64,000 nt of DNA from Cerioporus squamosus. Taxonomy: Eukaryota > Basidiomycota > Agaricomycetes > Polyporales > Polyporaceae. Shown here piece by piece: positions 22,194 through 32,794 of this stretch (positions within the stretch are counted from its first letter, which is position 1; each line of letters starts with the position of its first letter). The stretch is taken from assembly GCA_022592435.1 (NCBI GenBank), contig JABYQS010000063.1, positions 124,001-188,000 of the forward strand, written 5' to 3'. Position numbers and translations under genes: made by a program. Below the pieces are notes generated by a model. The model did not search any database. It saw only the letters and a list, made by a program, of their open reading frames with translations, and was not told the DNA's origin.

Positions 22194-23420
22194 TACTCAG
22201 TTACCTTGCTTGACAAGGTTTCTCCGACCCTCATAATTGAAGCCAGTTTTGTCCAATTCAGCGCTTAAATAAACAAGAGCAAATATATATATTTGTTTGC
22301 TATTTAGCGCCGGACTTACATAGCAAGACTTAGCAGGACTAATCACATTAATGATTACTTACTACCCGCCAACCGTGACCATCCCTCCGATAGTTCTTCC
22401 CTCGAGCCTCTGACGACAATCCGGACTTGCTGCAAGCGGCGATGAGAAGCTGGAATAACTACTCTCGGTGATAGGTAGGACACAAATAGTTATAGGATAC
22501 TTATCTCACTCATTCAAGCTGATCCCTCTACTTCAAGGTCGGACTCGTAAGTCAAGGCCAAGTCAAGGCAACAGCGAAGTGGCGTTGAAGGTTGGTTGAA
22601 GTAGCGACCACATGTTCGTCAAGCTTCAAGGCTCTGCTTGCTTACGACCTGATATCATTGCTAGTGCACCGTCGTGCTCGAAAGCTGCGTCTACCGGTGG
22701 ACAAAGCACCCGCTCCATACAGAGCATCACAGTCCTTCAACCGCTGCCGGCTTGCAAGACACCGAGAACTTCGTGCACAGTGACGGAGCGTTCATGAGCA
22801 TCGGGCATAGGCTTCATGTGCCGCCCGACTAGTTATACAGGATAAGTAGTTTTCTCACAGGCGAGCGACCTCCAACTGCACCTTCAACTCTTCGTACAAC
22901 TGTTGGCATACGTGAGACTTTGAACGTCATGGCGTCCACCAGGCGTGCTGCGTGCATGGAGGAGACATCAACGGAGGTGACTCCAATTGTTCTTTGCACT
23001 CGATAAACCAGTGTAGGCCCATGTGCACATGCCAGCCGCCATCCGACTCTGTGCCCCCTAAATGCGACCTTGGTCCCGTAAGTGACACCACACGCACTTG
23101 TCGTAGATTCGTACACGTTATATAGCCCCGATAAAGCCCCGTGACTGCTGCGTTTTGAAACGCGTCAGCCTGGCAGCCTGCTCTCAGATCGACTCGCAAC
23201 CTTAGGAATCCTCGTGGTGTTATTATCATTTGTATATCGTCCTGTTGGATACTTATCATTAAGCAATTCAACTCCGAATATTATGTTTCTATACTATAGT
23301 CAAGCAAGGTTTGCGCCGGCGCAGACGGCCCTTCCGAGTACTTCAGAACGAGTGTGAAGTAGCATTGAAGTACACAGCCCACAGGCTGCCCATAGACCAA
23401 CGCAACACCCCCACGTCATC
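22194..23420. other. Intergenic, no gene recognised
   Basis: Contains an AT-rich tract near 22260-22300 (TATATATATTTG) and several short open frames without domains. A run of GTGACTC/AAGTCAAGG-like words near 22520-22570 is not clearly repetitive. Confidence 0.5.
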
Positions 23421-23492
23421 GCCCCTATAGCTCAGTGGTAGAGCGCGCCACTCGTAATGGTGAGGTCGGTTGTTCAATCCAGCCTGGGGGCA
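23421..23492 (+). tRNA. tRNA-Thr(CGT)
   Basis: Complete cloverleaf: acceptor GCCCCTA/TGGGGGC, D-arm GCTC...GAGC, anticodon arm CGCCA-CTCGTAA-TGGTG with anticodon CGT, 5-nt variable loop, T-arm GGTTG-TTCAATC-CAGCC, discriminator A. There is no intron. It is identical to the minus-strand copy at 13916 except in the acceptor stem. A CTTTTT-like tract near 23519-23550 may serve as terminator. Confidence 0.95.
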
Positions 23493-23809
23493 GCTCCAGG
23501 GTATACGTGACCTTGCTCCAACTTTTTACGCAATTTTACGAGTCTTTTTACCGTGTCAAAGTCGTCAAACATGGGAAGCACACCCTGTCATATTACATGC
23601 GAGGCTTTGCAAGAGCATTCCTTCGGCTGCAGTAGCTAAGAACATGGTAACCTTGCGCGGTGAGTATGGTTAGTAACTAGTAGTAATAGAGTCAAATATT
23701 ACGCTTCCGAAGTCCTGTGTGCTAGCTACGCCCGATGTCAGTTGTGGCCTTAGCAGCCCTCGATCAACAAGGAGAACTTACCGCCCAATCTCGGAAAACA
23801 TCCCCGCAT
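23493..23809. other. Intergenic between tRNA-Thr and secreted-protein gene
   Basis: No gene recognised. The T-runs just after the tRNA (around 23521-23550) could terminate RNA polymerase III. Confidence 0.5.
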
Positions 23810-24112
23810 TCAGCAGTTATGTATGACATGCGTGCAGTCGGTGCAAAACGCGCCTCCAACCCCATTCTCAACGCAGCACGGAAACTCGCTGCCAGTAGAC
23901 TTGCACCACGAGTTCGGGAGGGGGGCTCCGGGGCCGCCGGCGTTGGCGAGCGTGCAGCTGTCGGCGCGGGGGATGAGCGAGCCGTCATACTCACGCAGCT
24001 CGATGGAGCCGTCGGCGCGACGGCAGGCGTTGCGCTTGGCGGAGGGGTTCGCGGTGCTTGTGAGGGCGAGAGCGAGGACAGTCAAGGTGGTGGTGAGGGA
24101 GATGATCTGCAT
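23810..24112 (-). CDS. Small secreted cysteine-rich protein (paralogue of 35399-35707)
   Basis: Single-exon frame of 100 residues. Residues 1 to about 20 form a hydrophobic signal peptide (Leu/Thr/Ala-rich after MQIIS). The mature part ends in PCCVENGVGGAFC and CTHVIHNC. The cysteine spacing C-x16-C-x8-CC-x9-C-x2-C-x6-C is shared with the protein at 35399, which differs only by one residue in the second gap. I recognise no named family; secretion and disulfide bonding are inferred from the signal peptide and even cysteine placement. Function is unknown, and an apoplastic or effector-like role would be a guess. The ATG at 24112 is preferred over the upstream in-frame ATG at 24283 because it starts the signal peptide. 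Confidence 0.82.
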   Translation of the reverse strand: MQIISLTTTLTVLALALTSTANPSAKRNACRRADGSIELREYDGSLIPRADSCTLANAGGPGAPLPNSWCKSTGSEFPCCVENGVGGAFCTDCTHVIHNC

Positions 24113-25517
24113 TGCTGATTGTAGGGTTGGGTTGTAGCTAGACGCGGAGTTGTATAAAGACTCGAGAGGCGAGTGCGGTGGCTGAAGTGTGCGTGTTCGC
24201 ATTGCACTTGGGCTTCGGGGTGACTGGCTCTGAGGTTTCCTGGGAGAAGTGAGTACAGCATTTATACCTTTGACAGCATGCACTTCGTACGTCGTCGGTT
24301 GCGTCGCTGGCCAGACACCGACAACTGAGGTTGACCATCCTGACAGCGCTCAAGCACAGCGCCCGACGTCAAGCGCGAAACACAGAGGATCTGCGAGTCG
24401 GGAGCATATCATACAGGTATGCCGAGAAAAACGAATGAACGGTGCTTACCATTACATACGCCAAGAACCACGGCTATGATGGTAGTGAGGTCCCAATCTA
24501 TAGCCAGTAAAGTCGGCGAAGGATCTCAGAGATGTCTAGACTGTCTCGCGATGTGCAATTTGGTCGCATAGTCCGCACTTCAGGCTTGACGCCACCTGGA
24601 ACGCCTGAGTTGTGTTTAGGAGCAGCGCTGGCTATGATCTTGCGCCTCGGTGACAGCTCGGGCATCGCGCGCAGATCCGTGGTCGCTACCACCAGGAGGA
24701 GATGATGATGGTGCAATGCGTTCTACAATCGCATGCAATCTCAGCCTACTGGGAGGAGATCGCCATATGAAGGCACGGCAGGTGAACGCACCGGTAGTGA
24801 TGGTTGGCATGGACAGCATGGAGGCACGGACATAAAGCCGGTCCGCATTGCACCTAGACATTTGCAATGGTGCACCGCTGGTAGGACTGAGGCAGCGGTA
24901 CAAGGGGAGACGTTGTTGGCACTGGCAGAAGGTATTTTGCACTGAAGTAGCTTCGAACAAGATGTACGTCAGAAGTCACACAACAACTTGAAGAAAGGAA
25001 AAACTCAGAGACGACGTCGGGACCTCAAGACCGCACACTTCAGCCGTGGCTCCAGCGCAGCTATGTAGTGAGTAAGCCAACAGCCCTTCCCTTTTCATCA
25101 ACGACCACTGACCAGGACCGGAGAAGACACCAGAGGTGGGGCTGCGAGGAAAGACGGCGACCTCCTTCCGACTCCTTCGACATCTGACCCCCGCCCCGGG
25201 GTTGGCGCGATGGGGATTCATCAAGGCCGTCAAGTCGTCCATGGGCACAGTGCGTCAATGGCGTTTCATTACGAACAGAGGACAGAATCGTTTCACGATC
25301 GCGCTGAAGTGAACGTCGGCGTAGAGTTGGATGGAGAGAAAGATCGTACGGCTTTTCCCGAACCTGAATCTGGCAACGCAGACGCCGAAGAACACGATCC
25401 GCCACTAGCAACGCCTGAACTTCAACCTGGACTACATATCTGCCTACAACGTATGCTAGGTCGAGATCCGATCATAGCACAAGCACATGATATTTCTTCT
25501 TCGTCGTATTTTACCTC
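24113..25517. other. Intergenic, no gene recognised
   Basis: Includes the upstream region of the secreted-protein gene and the 3' flank of the YciI-like gene. Several overlapping open frames on both strands lack domains or a consistent exon chain. Confidence 0.45.
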
Positions 25518-26074
25518 CTACGCTTTGGGCGGTATGGCCAGAAGCACCGACCTGACTTGGAGCTTCCCGTGGTCCCACTGCAACAATACTCTGTCAGCTC
25601 GAACGCACCTTACTTGAAGCCACGAAGAAAACGAGACGCACCACCTCTCCGGAGGAGTAATAAATGTCGCCCTTAAGCGTCTCCCAGACCTTCTCGCTCG
25701 AGTCGGTCTTGACTAGGATGAACGACCCGGACAACGACTCGGGTGCATCGGCATCGGCCGCAACCTTTCCGTCGGGTAGGAGGCCTCCGCCAGAGACTAG
25801 TTGATAAGGTGAGTAAGTGTCTGCGCGAGGAAAGCAGTGGAGGAGTAGTCGTAGAGCCCGGAGTGGGATCGAGCGAAGAACGCGCCGACTCGGAGACGAG
25901 TTCACGGCGGAACCGCAGGAGCCGCGGGGTCCAGGAGCACATATACTCACCAATGTAGCCGCTCTGAATTAAGGGAGTGTTGTGCTCGATGTGCTGGGGC
26001 TTGTACTTCTCCCGCTGCGAGTTCGGGACGTCCGGGGCGACGATGAGGAAGTAGCTGTCGCGTGGGCTAGACAT
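25518..26074 (-). CDS. YciI-like (YCII-related domain) protein A
   Basis: Exons 26074-25951, 25796-25642 and 25577-25518 give 112 residues; introns of 154 and 64 bp fall in phase 1 and phase 0. The protein begins near a YFLIVAPDVPNS strand and continues with a His-containing segment (KPQHIEHNTPLIQSG), LGGG/LLPDGK, GSFILVKTDSSEKVWETLKGD, and ends EVWDHGKLQV, which is the YciI ferredoxin-like fold layout with its conserved His and Asp-rich GDxYY segment. These small cytosolic proteins form dimeric alpha-beta barrels; the substrate is unknown. The ATG at 26074 is chosen; an in-frame ATG at 26137 would add 21 residues. The intron positions and last-exon length match the paralogue at 42813. Confidence 0.82.
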
Positions 26075-27164
26075 GTCGCTGTATCCCTGGCACGAGTAGT
26101 ATGAGCACTGGTGAGGTGAGTACCCTTTCGTGAGCATACCCCTCCTGTGTCAGCGATTCATATATGTTTTCGCAGTGCAGAGAACTCGGTCGGACATGGC
26201 GGTGCTGACTGAGCCGTGCCAATCCCGCCCGAGCCCGCCTCACGAACTTCCTGCTCCAGGTGCGACGAATTCGCCCTCGGTACCGACGATTTCTGTCACT
26301 GATTCGGGAATATGACTAGAGCCAAGACTCACTCGTGATGCTCCTCAACGTTCGACGCCCCTCGGCCCAATTGACATGAGAGCTTCGGAGCCTGAAGTCA
26401 GTCAGCACTTCTACCTCAATTCCCTCGATAGACAATGGCAGTCATCAAGGTGACACTCACTGTACTCTCGGTGCGATGGACACGAATCATTGCGTGCTAT
26501 GGTCTGCTCATGCGTTCAAGGTGCTCTAGGACCGAGCCTTTTCGATTTACCTCTCAATGCTATTCCCCTGCAGAATGATACGCTCCCCGATCCGGGCATT
26601 ATCCTGCGGAACGTATGATCCAGTGCGTCACCATGTCGAGCAATCCAAGTCAGTAAACAACCTGCCGCTACGGAGCGCGGGGAAAGACGCGCGTCGAAGC
26701 CCAGTGCGCGACCAGGACTTCCTCGGACTCGGATGCTGTTGCGACGTGGAGACCCAGAGTCCAGATCTCGACTTGCATTACTACGAAGCACACAATAATG
26801 TGCGTTTACAGGCGTCGACCGACACCGAAACGCTCGCGGCTGCACTCAGCACGACCTACCGCAGCGTCCCCATCCGAAGCACAGTGGCCGTAAGCGTCCT
26901 GGGAAACACGCCATCCCCTCACCTTCGAAGCTTCAACTGGACACTGAGGTGCTATCCTGGACGAGATCTCTCCTCCCAAGTCGAACATGGCCCCGCGTGC
27001 TCGAACACATGGCAAACGCATGGGTTCAGCGCGCGGGCGATATATGCACGATCGGTCTGTGCTACGTTCATGACCTGTTCCCCTCTTCTCGTCCTTCAGC
27101 GTAGGTGCCGATCTCTTCAGTTCAGTGACTTAGTGGCGACTAATGCGCTGCCAGTATACAGAGG
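26075..27164. other. Intergenic, divergent promoters
   Basis: Lies between the minus-strand YciI-like gene and the plus-strand coiled-coil gene. Open frames (for example 26557-27294 plus) have no recognisable domain and overlap the upstream region of the coiled-coil gene. No repeats noted. Confidence 0.5.
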
Positions 27165-28321
27165 ATGTCTCAGCACGCACAGGCATCCTCGACTGCCGCA
27201 GCAGCCTCTCCGCTCTCTACCCGTCCGGGGAGTAGTACGATTACCGCGGGCTCTGCAGAAGCACATGGTGCTGCGGAGCTCATGGCGAGCATGAAAATGT
27301 CCCTCGACCAGTATGGCGTACGTCGCCCATCCCTCCTCCAACCCTCATCTTGACCTCATCTTCTTTCACACACGCAGGGGACTCTGGATTCGCTGGGAAA
27401 GCAAGTGATGGAGATGATCAACATCGGTTCCCAGAGTCAGGTCACTGAAGAGGTTGGAAAGTGAGTAGCTGTCGTTTCGAACTCCACAATCGAGGAAAGG
27501 TTCGTGGCTGACGCATCGCGCGTCGCAGATTGCGGCAGCACATGCAGGAGATGAACGCCAAACAGGATCGGCAGCTCCTCGACATCCAGGGTGAGCAGCT
27601 CTGGCTTGCGCTCACGGCCTCAGGGTGTTGATGGTCATACAGCGCTCATGAAGGAGGTGCTGGAGAGGGACGTCGTCGAGCACCTGACAGAGCTTAGTGA
27701 GTATTCTCCGGGTACGCTGGCATGCTCAGAGCTGAAGGAGTCTAGTCGAGAGCGGATTGATGCAAGACATCGACGCGCTTGTCGACCAGGAGGTTGCTCG
27801 CTTACTGCCGGAATACATCCCGCAGAGTTTACAAGATGAGCTCCGGGAAGATCAGCGGCAGCTGAAGGAGGTCCAGAAGGCCCTCTACAACTCGTGAGTC
27901 TCCTCAAATCCCCAGTCTTTAGTTCCCGCTGACATGAGAGCAACTCCCATTGGTAGCGAATCTCGTCGGGCGAACTCTACACTAAGATCCCACCGGCTTC
28001 ACGAGACCGTGCACGACCTGTATAACATCCATGGCGAGAAAAGCCGCGACTTCCCCAGGACGCTTGGCGACATGTTCGCCATCTCCGGTGAGTCGTCCTT
28101 GTCGGCCCTGGCCTCACCCGCGGTGGATGACGGTATGCGATACCTGCCCACAGAGGAGAGGGCGATCTCGATGATGGTAGAGTACGGCGTAGGCGAACCG
28201 AGCCCGTCCCGCGAACGCAACATCAACCGTCTCATGCAGTCCTTCGGCATCCAATACCAACTGGTACGTCCCATTCGACCCTCTTTCCTCCCGAATGCGT
28301 GCGAGGTTGCTCATCATAGTG
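27165..28321 (+). CDS. Conserved-looking coiled-coil protein of unknown function
   Basis: Seven exon pieces: 27165-27317, 27378-27460, 27529-27590, 27643-27696, 27767-27893, 27957-28263 and the stop TGA at 28319-28321. Introns are 52-70 bp with GTACGT, GTGAGT or GTGAGC donors, and the frame stays open through every join, giving 262 residues. The N-terminus is Ser/Ala/Thr-rich; residues 40-160 are helical and heptad-like (MASMKMSLDQYG, LRQHMQEMNAKQDRQLLDIQ, ALMKEVLERDVVEHLTEL, LQDELREDQRQLKEVQKAL), and the C-terminal half is mixed. I do not recognise the family. The consistent splicing signals make a real gene likely. The last intron places the stop codon immediately after the acceptor. Confidence 0.7.
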
Positions 28322-28916
28322 ACCCGCCTCGGCACCGTCTCTCCAAACTGACTACTTGCATTTGCTCACGCACAACTACCAACACACCTAAACACATATA
28401 CATACGCATACCCGATGACCATCGCAAACTACGGAAACCCACATCGGAAGGTGTCGACTGGCGCAGGAGCCCCGCCCGTTCCTTGCAGGATGGGGACCGG
28501 GCGGTCTTCATGAGTCCCTGGAGTTACAGTCAACCATCTTTACCTTGTACTACTCTGCATGTATCGCGTCTTCTCCTCTTGTATGCCACCGTTATCTTGT
28601 GTTGTATAGTAGCCTCTCCATTTCCATCTGTTCTGATGACTCTCCACCCGCCCTTCACTTGTCAAAGGGATCGTCCTGATATTCGCAGTGGTGTCTTCTC
28701 CGCCGTCACCTCTGTGAAGTCGAGCGACTGGATCCCCTCTGTGCATTGATCTGAACACGCGTATGCGGAAAAGGAGTCATATACAGGATCGACAACAGGT
28801 CTACGGACGACTTCGTCTCCGCGTGGAGTATCTCCTACAGTGTCGCTTCAAATCAGTGCACACTCGAACAGGACAGCGACGACGTACAATGGCGCACTGC
28901 CCCACCTAGACTATGT
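28322..28916. other. Convergent 3' flanks, no gene
   Basis: Probable 3' UTRs of the coiled-coil gene (plus) and of the secreted-protein gene (minus). Nothing else recognised. Confidence 0.5.
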
Positions 28917-29285
28917 TCAGAAATAGTCGCAAGACGTAGTCCCCTCGTTGATCGCGCCCGGCGGGCAGCAGTATGAATGCACCCCATCCCACTCGACGTT
29001 CATGCACCCATCGGGCGTGACCCAGAAGCTCGCGCCGATCGCGGTGACAGGGGACGTGTCCGACTCCCAGTTCCCGGTGTAGTCAACCCCGCCGCCGACG
29101 ATCTGGCCGCAGTGCGAGTTGTACGGCCCGCCGACGTACGTAGTGGACGGGGTCGAGATCGAGGGGTAGTGCACGGGGACGGCTTTGTTCCCGTTGTAGT
29201 CGTAGTCGTCCTGGCAGGAGATGACTCCCTGGCCGAGAGTGGCGGAGATGAAGGGTAGGATCGCGAGAAGGGCGTAGAGGTTCAT
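28917..29285 (-). CDS. Small secreted protein, unrelated to the cysteine-rich pair
   Basis: Single exon, 122 residues. The first 18 or so residues (MNLYALLAILPFISATLG) form a clear signal peptide. The mature part is rich in Gly, Thr, Tyr and Asp and has six cysteines including one CC pair near the C-terminus (YCCPPGAINEG), which suggests disulfide stabilisation. No domain is recognised and there is no GPI-anchor-like tail. A TATA-like TATAAC is present on the minus strand about 80 bp upstream of the ATG. Likely an extracellular protein of unknown role. Confidence 0.75.
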   Translation of the reverse strand: MNLYALLAILPFISATLGQGVISCQDDYDYNGNKAVPVHYPSISTPSTTYVGGPYNSHCGQIVGGGVDYTGNWESDTSPVTAIGASFWVTPDGCMNVEWDGVHSYCCPPGAINEGTTSCDYF

Positions 29286-30058
29286 CGTTCGAGTGGGTGG
29301 TTTCGAAGTGGAAACAGCGGGGAGGTGCGCTTGCTGGGTATCGAGAAGACCACGCACGAAGTTATATGCAGTATTGGGAGGCTTGCACGACCGTCCAATA
29401 CCCGAAGGCAGTTGCGGGGCGTTGAGCCACCAGTCCTCACCGAACATGACTCGGCCTTGGCATGTTTCCATTCCAGCATCTCCCGTGGTGACCTCTGTGG
29501 ACGCAATCATCCGCCACACTGAAATTTACGGCCGGTGGAGTTGCCTCTTGGGCGTTATAGCTCCGGAGCGATTGGACTGGACAAGAAGGTTGGTGATACG
29601 GGCACCCATCATATCACCGACAACAAACTCACCTCACCCTAATACATGGGCTTTCACAGCCCCCGTCGCAAAGTCCTGTCAGGAGCGCGTTCCGGCATGG
29701 TCTTCGGGGCTGAGCATCACCTGCTTGACATGACCAGACGTTATGTCGCGGAAGGACGTACTTACTTAGTGGCGCGTACGCACGACGCTGTTTCCCTCGG
29801 TCGTGGGTCATCGCACTCCTATAGCATCAGACTCAACGAGCTACCGGACTACCATCACAAAAGGGCCAACAAATTTGTGCCGCTATGCCCGTCGCGAATC
29901 GCGGACGACAGAAGACCAGGGGAGAAGCTGAGGTCGCCGTGCAGGATTACTATTGTGCTGTATGTTCGTCTATGGATATGAGCGGGTATATCTGGGAAAA
30001 TGTGTCAGTCAGCCACTGATTTTGAAAGGTCGAAAACCAACGCAGGACTCACCTGTCT
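29286..30058. other. Intergenic, no gene recognised
   Basis: Upstream region of the secreted-protein gene and 3' flank of the NFKBIL1-like gene. Open frames on both strands have no supporting features. Confidence 0.5.
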
Positions 30059-31170
30059 CTACTTGCCCTCCCCCATGAGAGAGTTCACAGTCCGCGCGAC
30101 AGTCCCCACTGCCTCCTTAACACGCTCCCTGTCCTTCTCTCGCACTCGCTTCATGATCCGGCCCTCGAACTTGTCGGGGTGGAAGCGCAACATCGTCTCA
30201 CGCAGCTTCTCTTTCCGCTCCTTCGAGAAGTCCGCAGTCGGCGCATCATGCTCGGAGGGCGGAAGGAGGAATGCGGAGATTGCCTCGGCGGTCAGGTCTT
30301 CAATCCGAACGCGCGCAGGTTTGTCGTCTCGCAACGACACAACCGACGTTATGATGGGCCAGGGGATATCTTGGAAACGCAGCATCTCGTCCTCGGTGGT
30401 GACACTGGCAGTGGCAAGGATGGCCTTCCACCGCGTGTCGTAGAGCTCTCGCGCCTCAACCTCACGCACCCGCTCCTTCGCGCGTTTGCGCATCCTGCGC
30501 TCCTCTTCCGCTGCACGCTCCAGTCGTCTTGTCTCTTCGCGAAGGGCCTTCTCGCGCTCCTCTCGCGCCTTCTGCTCGGCCTGGCGACGCATCTGCTCTT
30601 CATGCTCCGCCGCATGCTTCTTCCTGCACAGCCGTATCCTTCAGTTAAACACACAAGAGACAGTGACAGTACGCACCTCCACATTCCTACTCTAACCCAC
30701 TCCGCATAGTCCTCCTCGTCCATGTACCGCGGATCGACGTCCAGCTCGTCGTCCATGCGGTCCATTCCGCCGCCTCTCCATCTCCTCGGGACGTGCGCGT
30801 ACGAGTTCAACGAAGCCTCCATAGAGTCGAGACGTTCGTCGTCGCCCATAGCACCCCACATCTTGTCCCTAAACCGCTTCTCCTCCACCTGCGCCTGGAT
30901 ATAGTCGAAGTCCGGTTTGTGCGCACGATGACTGCTAGAGCCGGATGCTGCAGGTTGAGGGCCGTACTCGCTGTCGCTATCGTCAAGAGCATCCAACGAG
31001 GGTCCATTATCTGTGCGTAGCCTCTTCCGTCCGTGCTCGTGTTCTGCGTAGTCGTCGCCGTACTTGTCACGGCGTTTGGCAGCCTTCCGAGCTGCTTTGC
31101 GTGCCTTCCTCAGGTCGTGCTCTGCTTGCTCTGTCGGAGTGCGTTTAAGCCTAAGCTTACGAGACGACAT
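30059..31170 (-). CDS. NF-kappa-B inhibitor-like protein 1 (NFKBIL1) family protein
   Basis: Exons 31170-30677 and 30623-30059 join through a 53-bp GTGCGT...GTGCAG intron in phase 2 to give 352 residues. The N-terminus is Lys/Arg-rich (KLRLKRTPTEQAEHDLRKA), followed by an acidic segment, a conserved MDEEDYAEWVR stretch, a long charged helical region (EEREKALREETRRLERAAEEE) and the C-terminal signature LRFHPDKFEGRIM, an HPD-containing J-like motif typical of NFKBIL1 homologues, ending near VARTVNSLMGEGK. Homologues are nuclear and linked to mRNA processing; the fungal role is not established. The call rests mainly on the C-terminal signature and charged middle region. Confidence 0.85.
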
Positions 31171-32794
31171 GTCCGCAGAAACACGAGGAGGAGAGAAGGA
31201 ATGTTGGTAGTACTAGCTATGGTGCGGCCGGTGGTGGTGGTGGGGAGGAAATGACGCCAGTGGCCACAGCATCAGCCCGGGTAAGTATCGATGTTACTCT
31301 ACTCAACATTTTGCCGTAAGTGGGAGTAAGAGACAGAGTAAGTAAAGTTTGAATGACGTTGTTACCGAGTAAGTAGCCAACGTGGAGTAGACGCCTGTAC
31401 ACCATCCAGTTGCCTAGTACTGAGTCAAGTACCTGCTACCGCCACTACTTACTCGCTCAACTTCGCAGCTTGCGGTGTCTGCCAAACTGGATTCGAGTAC
31501 AGGCACCACATAAATTTTCATATGCGACTCTATGTGAAGTGGTCTCATGTACATATGCAAGCCGGGCTTCGGCCGCCGCGGCCGGTACTATAGGCTCAGA
31601 TGGTTAAGGTGTAGTACTGAGAGTGGCTGCAAGTAACGCGTCTGACATGCCGTTTTCCACGCAGCAAGACACAGAACTACCGACATCTGTTGTCAGTATG
31701 AGCTAGGAAGCGGCCACACGCTACGTTCGACTCGTCGCAGCCCCCGTCCGTTTGCGAAAACAGGTGCGGCAAGCACGCCTCGGAGGACTTTGAGGGTTCC
31801 GTCCGGAGCCGCGGCCTGAGCGCGAGTGTGCCAAATCAGGTCCGCCGCGGTAGGATGCAGCGGACTACGGAAATGATTGCGTGAAGACCGGCCGCAAGTG
31901 AACTAATATGAAGACCTTCATGATGGTTTACGGAACGCCGCGCGATTGAGTGGTGGCAGTCTGTAACAGTCTTGGGTGCGTGATTGACTTCTCTCGAGGC
32001 TGTACTGATAATGAGGGACACCGTCAGGGGCCGCGGAGAAGGTGTGCAACTACTCAGCATGTCATCTCGGGCAGCTTGACGAAGTCGACTGTGCCAGTCG
32101 CACACACGGACTTACCGAGGCACGGGCATGTGTCCGCCCGACCTCCAGACGATTCTGGATACCCTGGGACCGTACACGGGCGCAGCGTATCTTGAGCACT
32201 GGGAGTGTATATTACTCGAAAGCCGGGCGAACTTGCGGCATATTGCCTCGACCTCGAGCACGGTAGACGCATCGACACCGGCAATAACCTCACGCAAGCT
32301 GTTGTCAGTATCGGTGACCCATATGGCTCAATGCACTCACATCCTCAGTAAGCTCGGCCTGTCGGAGAACCGCAATAACTTTCCTACTCACCTGCGTGCC
32401 TTCTCGACTCCAGCACTGAGGGTCTAGAGAGTCCACAGCAACACGAATATTCAGACTTTGAGGGTCGCGAAGACGTCCATACGGATATCGAAGAAACGCG
32501 AACCCGATCAGGAGCCGGGAGGTTCTACGAGGTGCCTAAGCGGTCTTTTGATTGTCCTTATAACCCAGGCCGTTCGTCTCAGCCTGCCGGGATAATTTGC
32601 GCCTCTGGCCTCGGACATCGCACCGGTAATGCTGAAAAATGGATATTCAGGGATTGACATAGGGATATAGATAAGCGCAAGACAAGACATTCTATGATGA
32701 TGAACAGTGTATGTACCTTCTGAGGGGTGCCCACACTACCAAGCAGTTTCGGAGCGATCGCACAGAGCCATCTACGGACCAAGCTGCTAAGATT
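31171..32794. other. Intergenic, no gene recognised
   Basis: Contains a GC hairpin-like run near 31567-31590 and a tRNA D-arm lookalike near 31592 that lacks the rest of a cloverleaf. An open frame at 32128-32427 (plus) has no domain. Confidence 0.45.

Noticed and set aside
31592..31670. tRNA-like D-arm (GGCTCAGATGGTTAAGG)
   Set aside because: No T-arm consensus, no acceptor pairing and no anticodon arm could be found.
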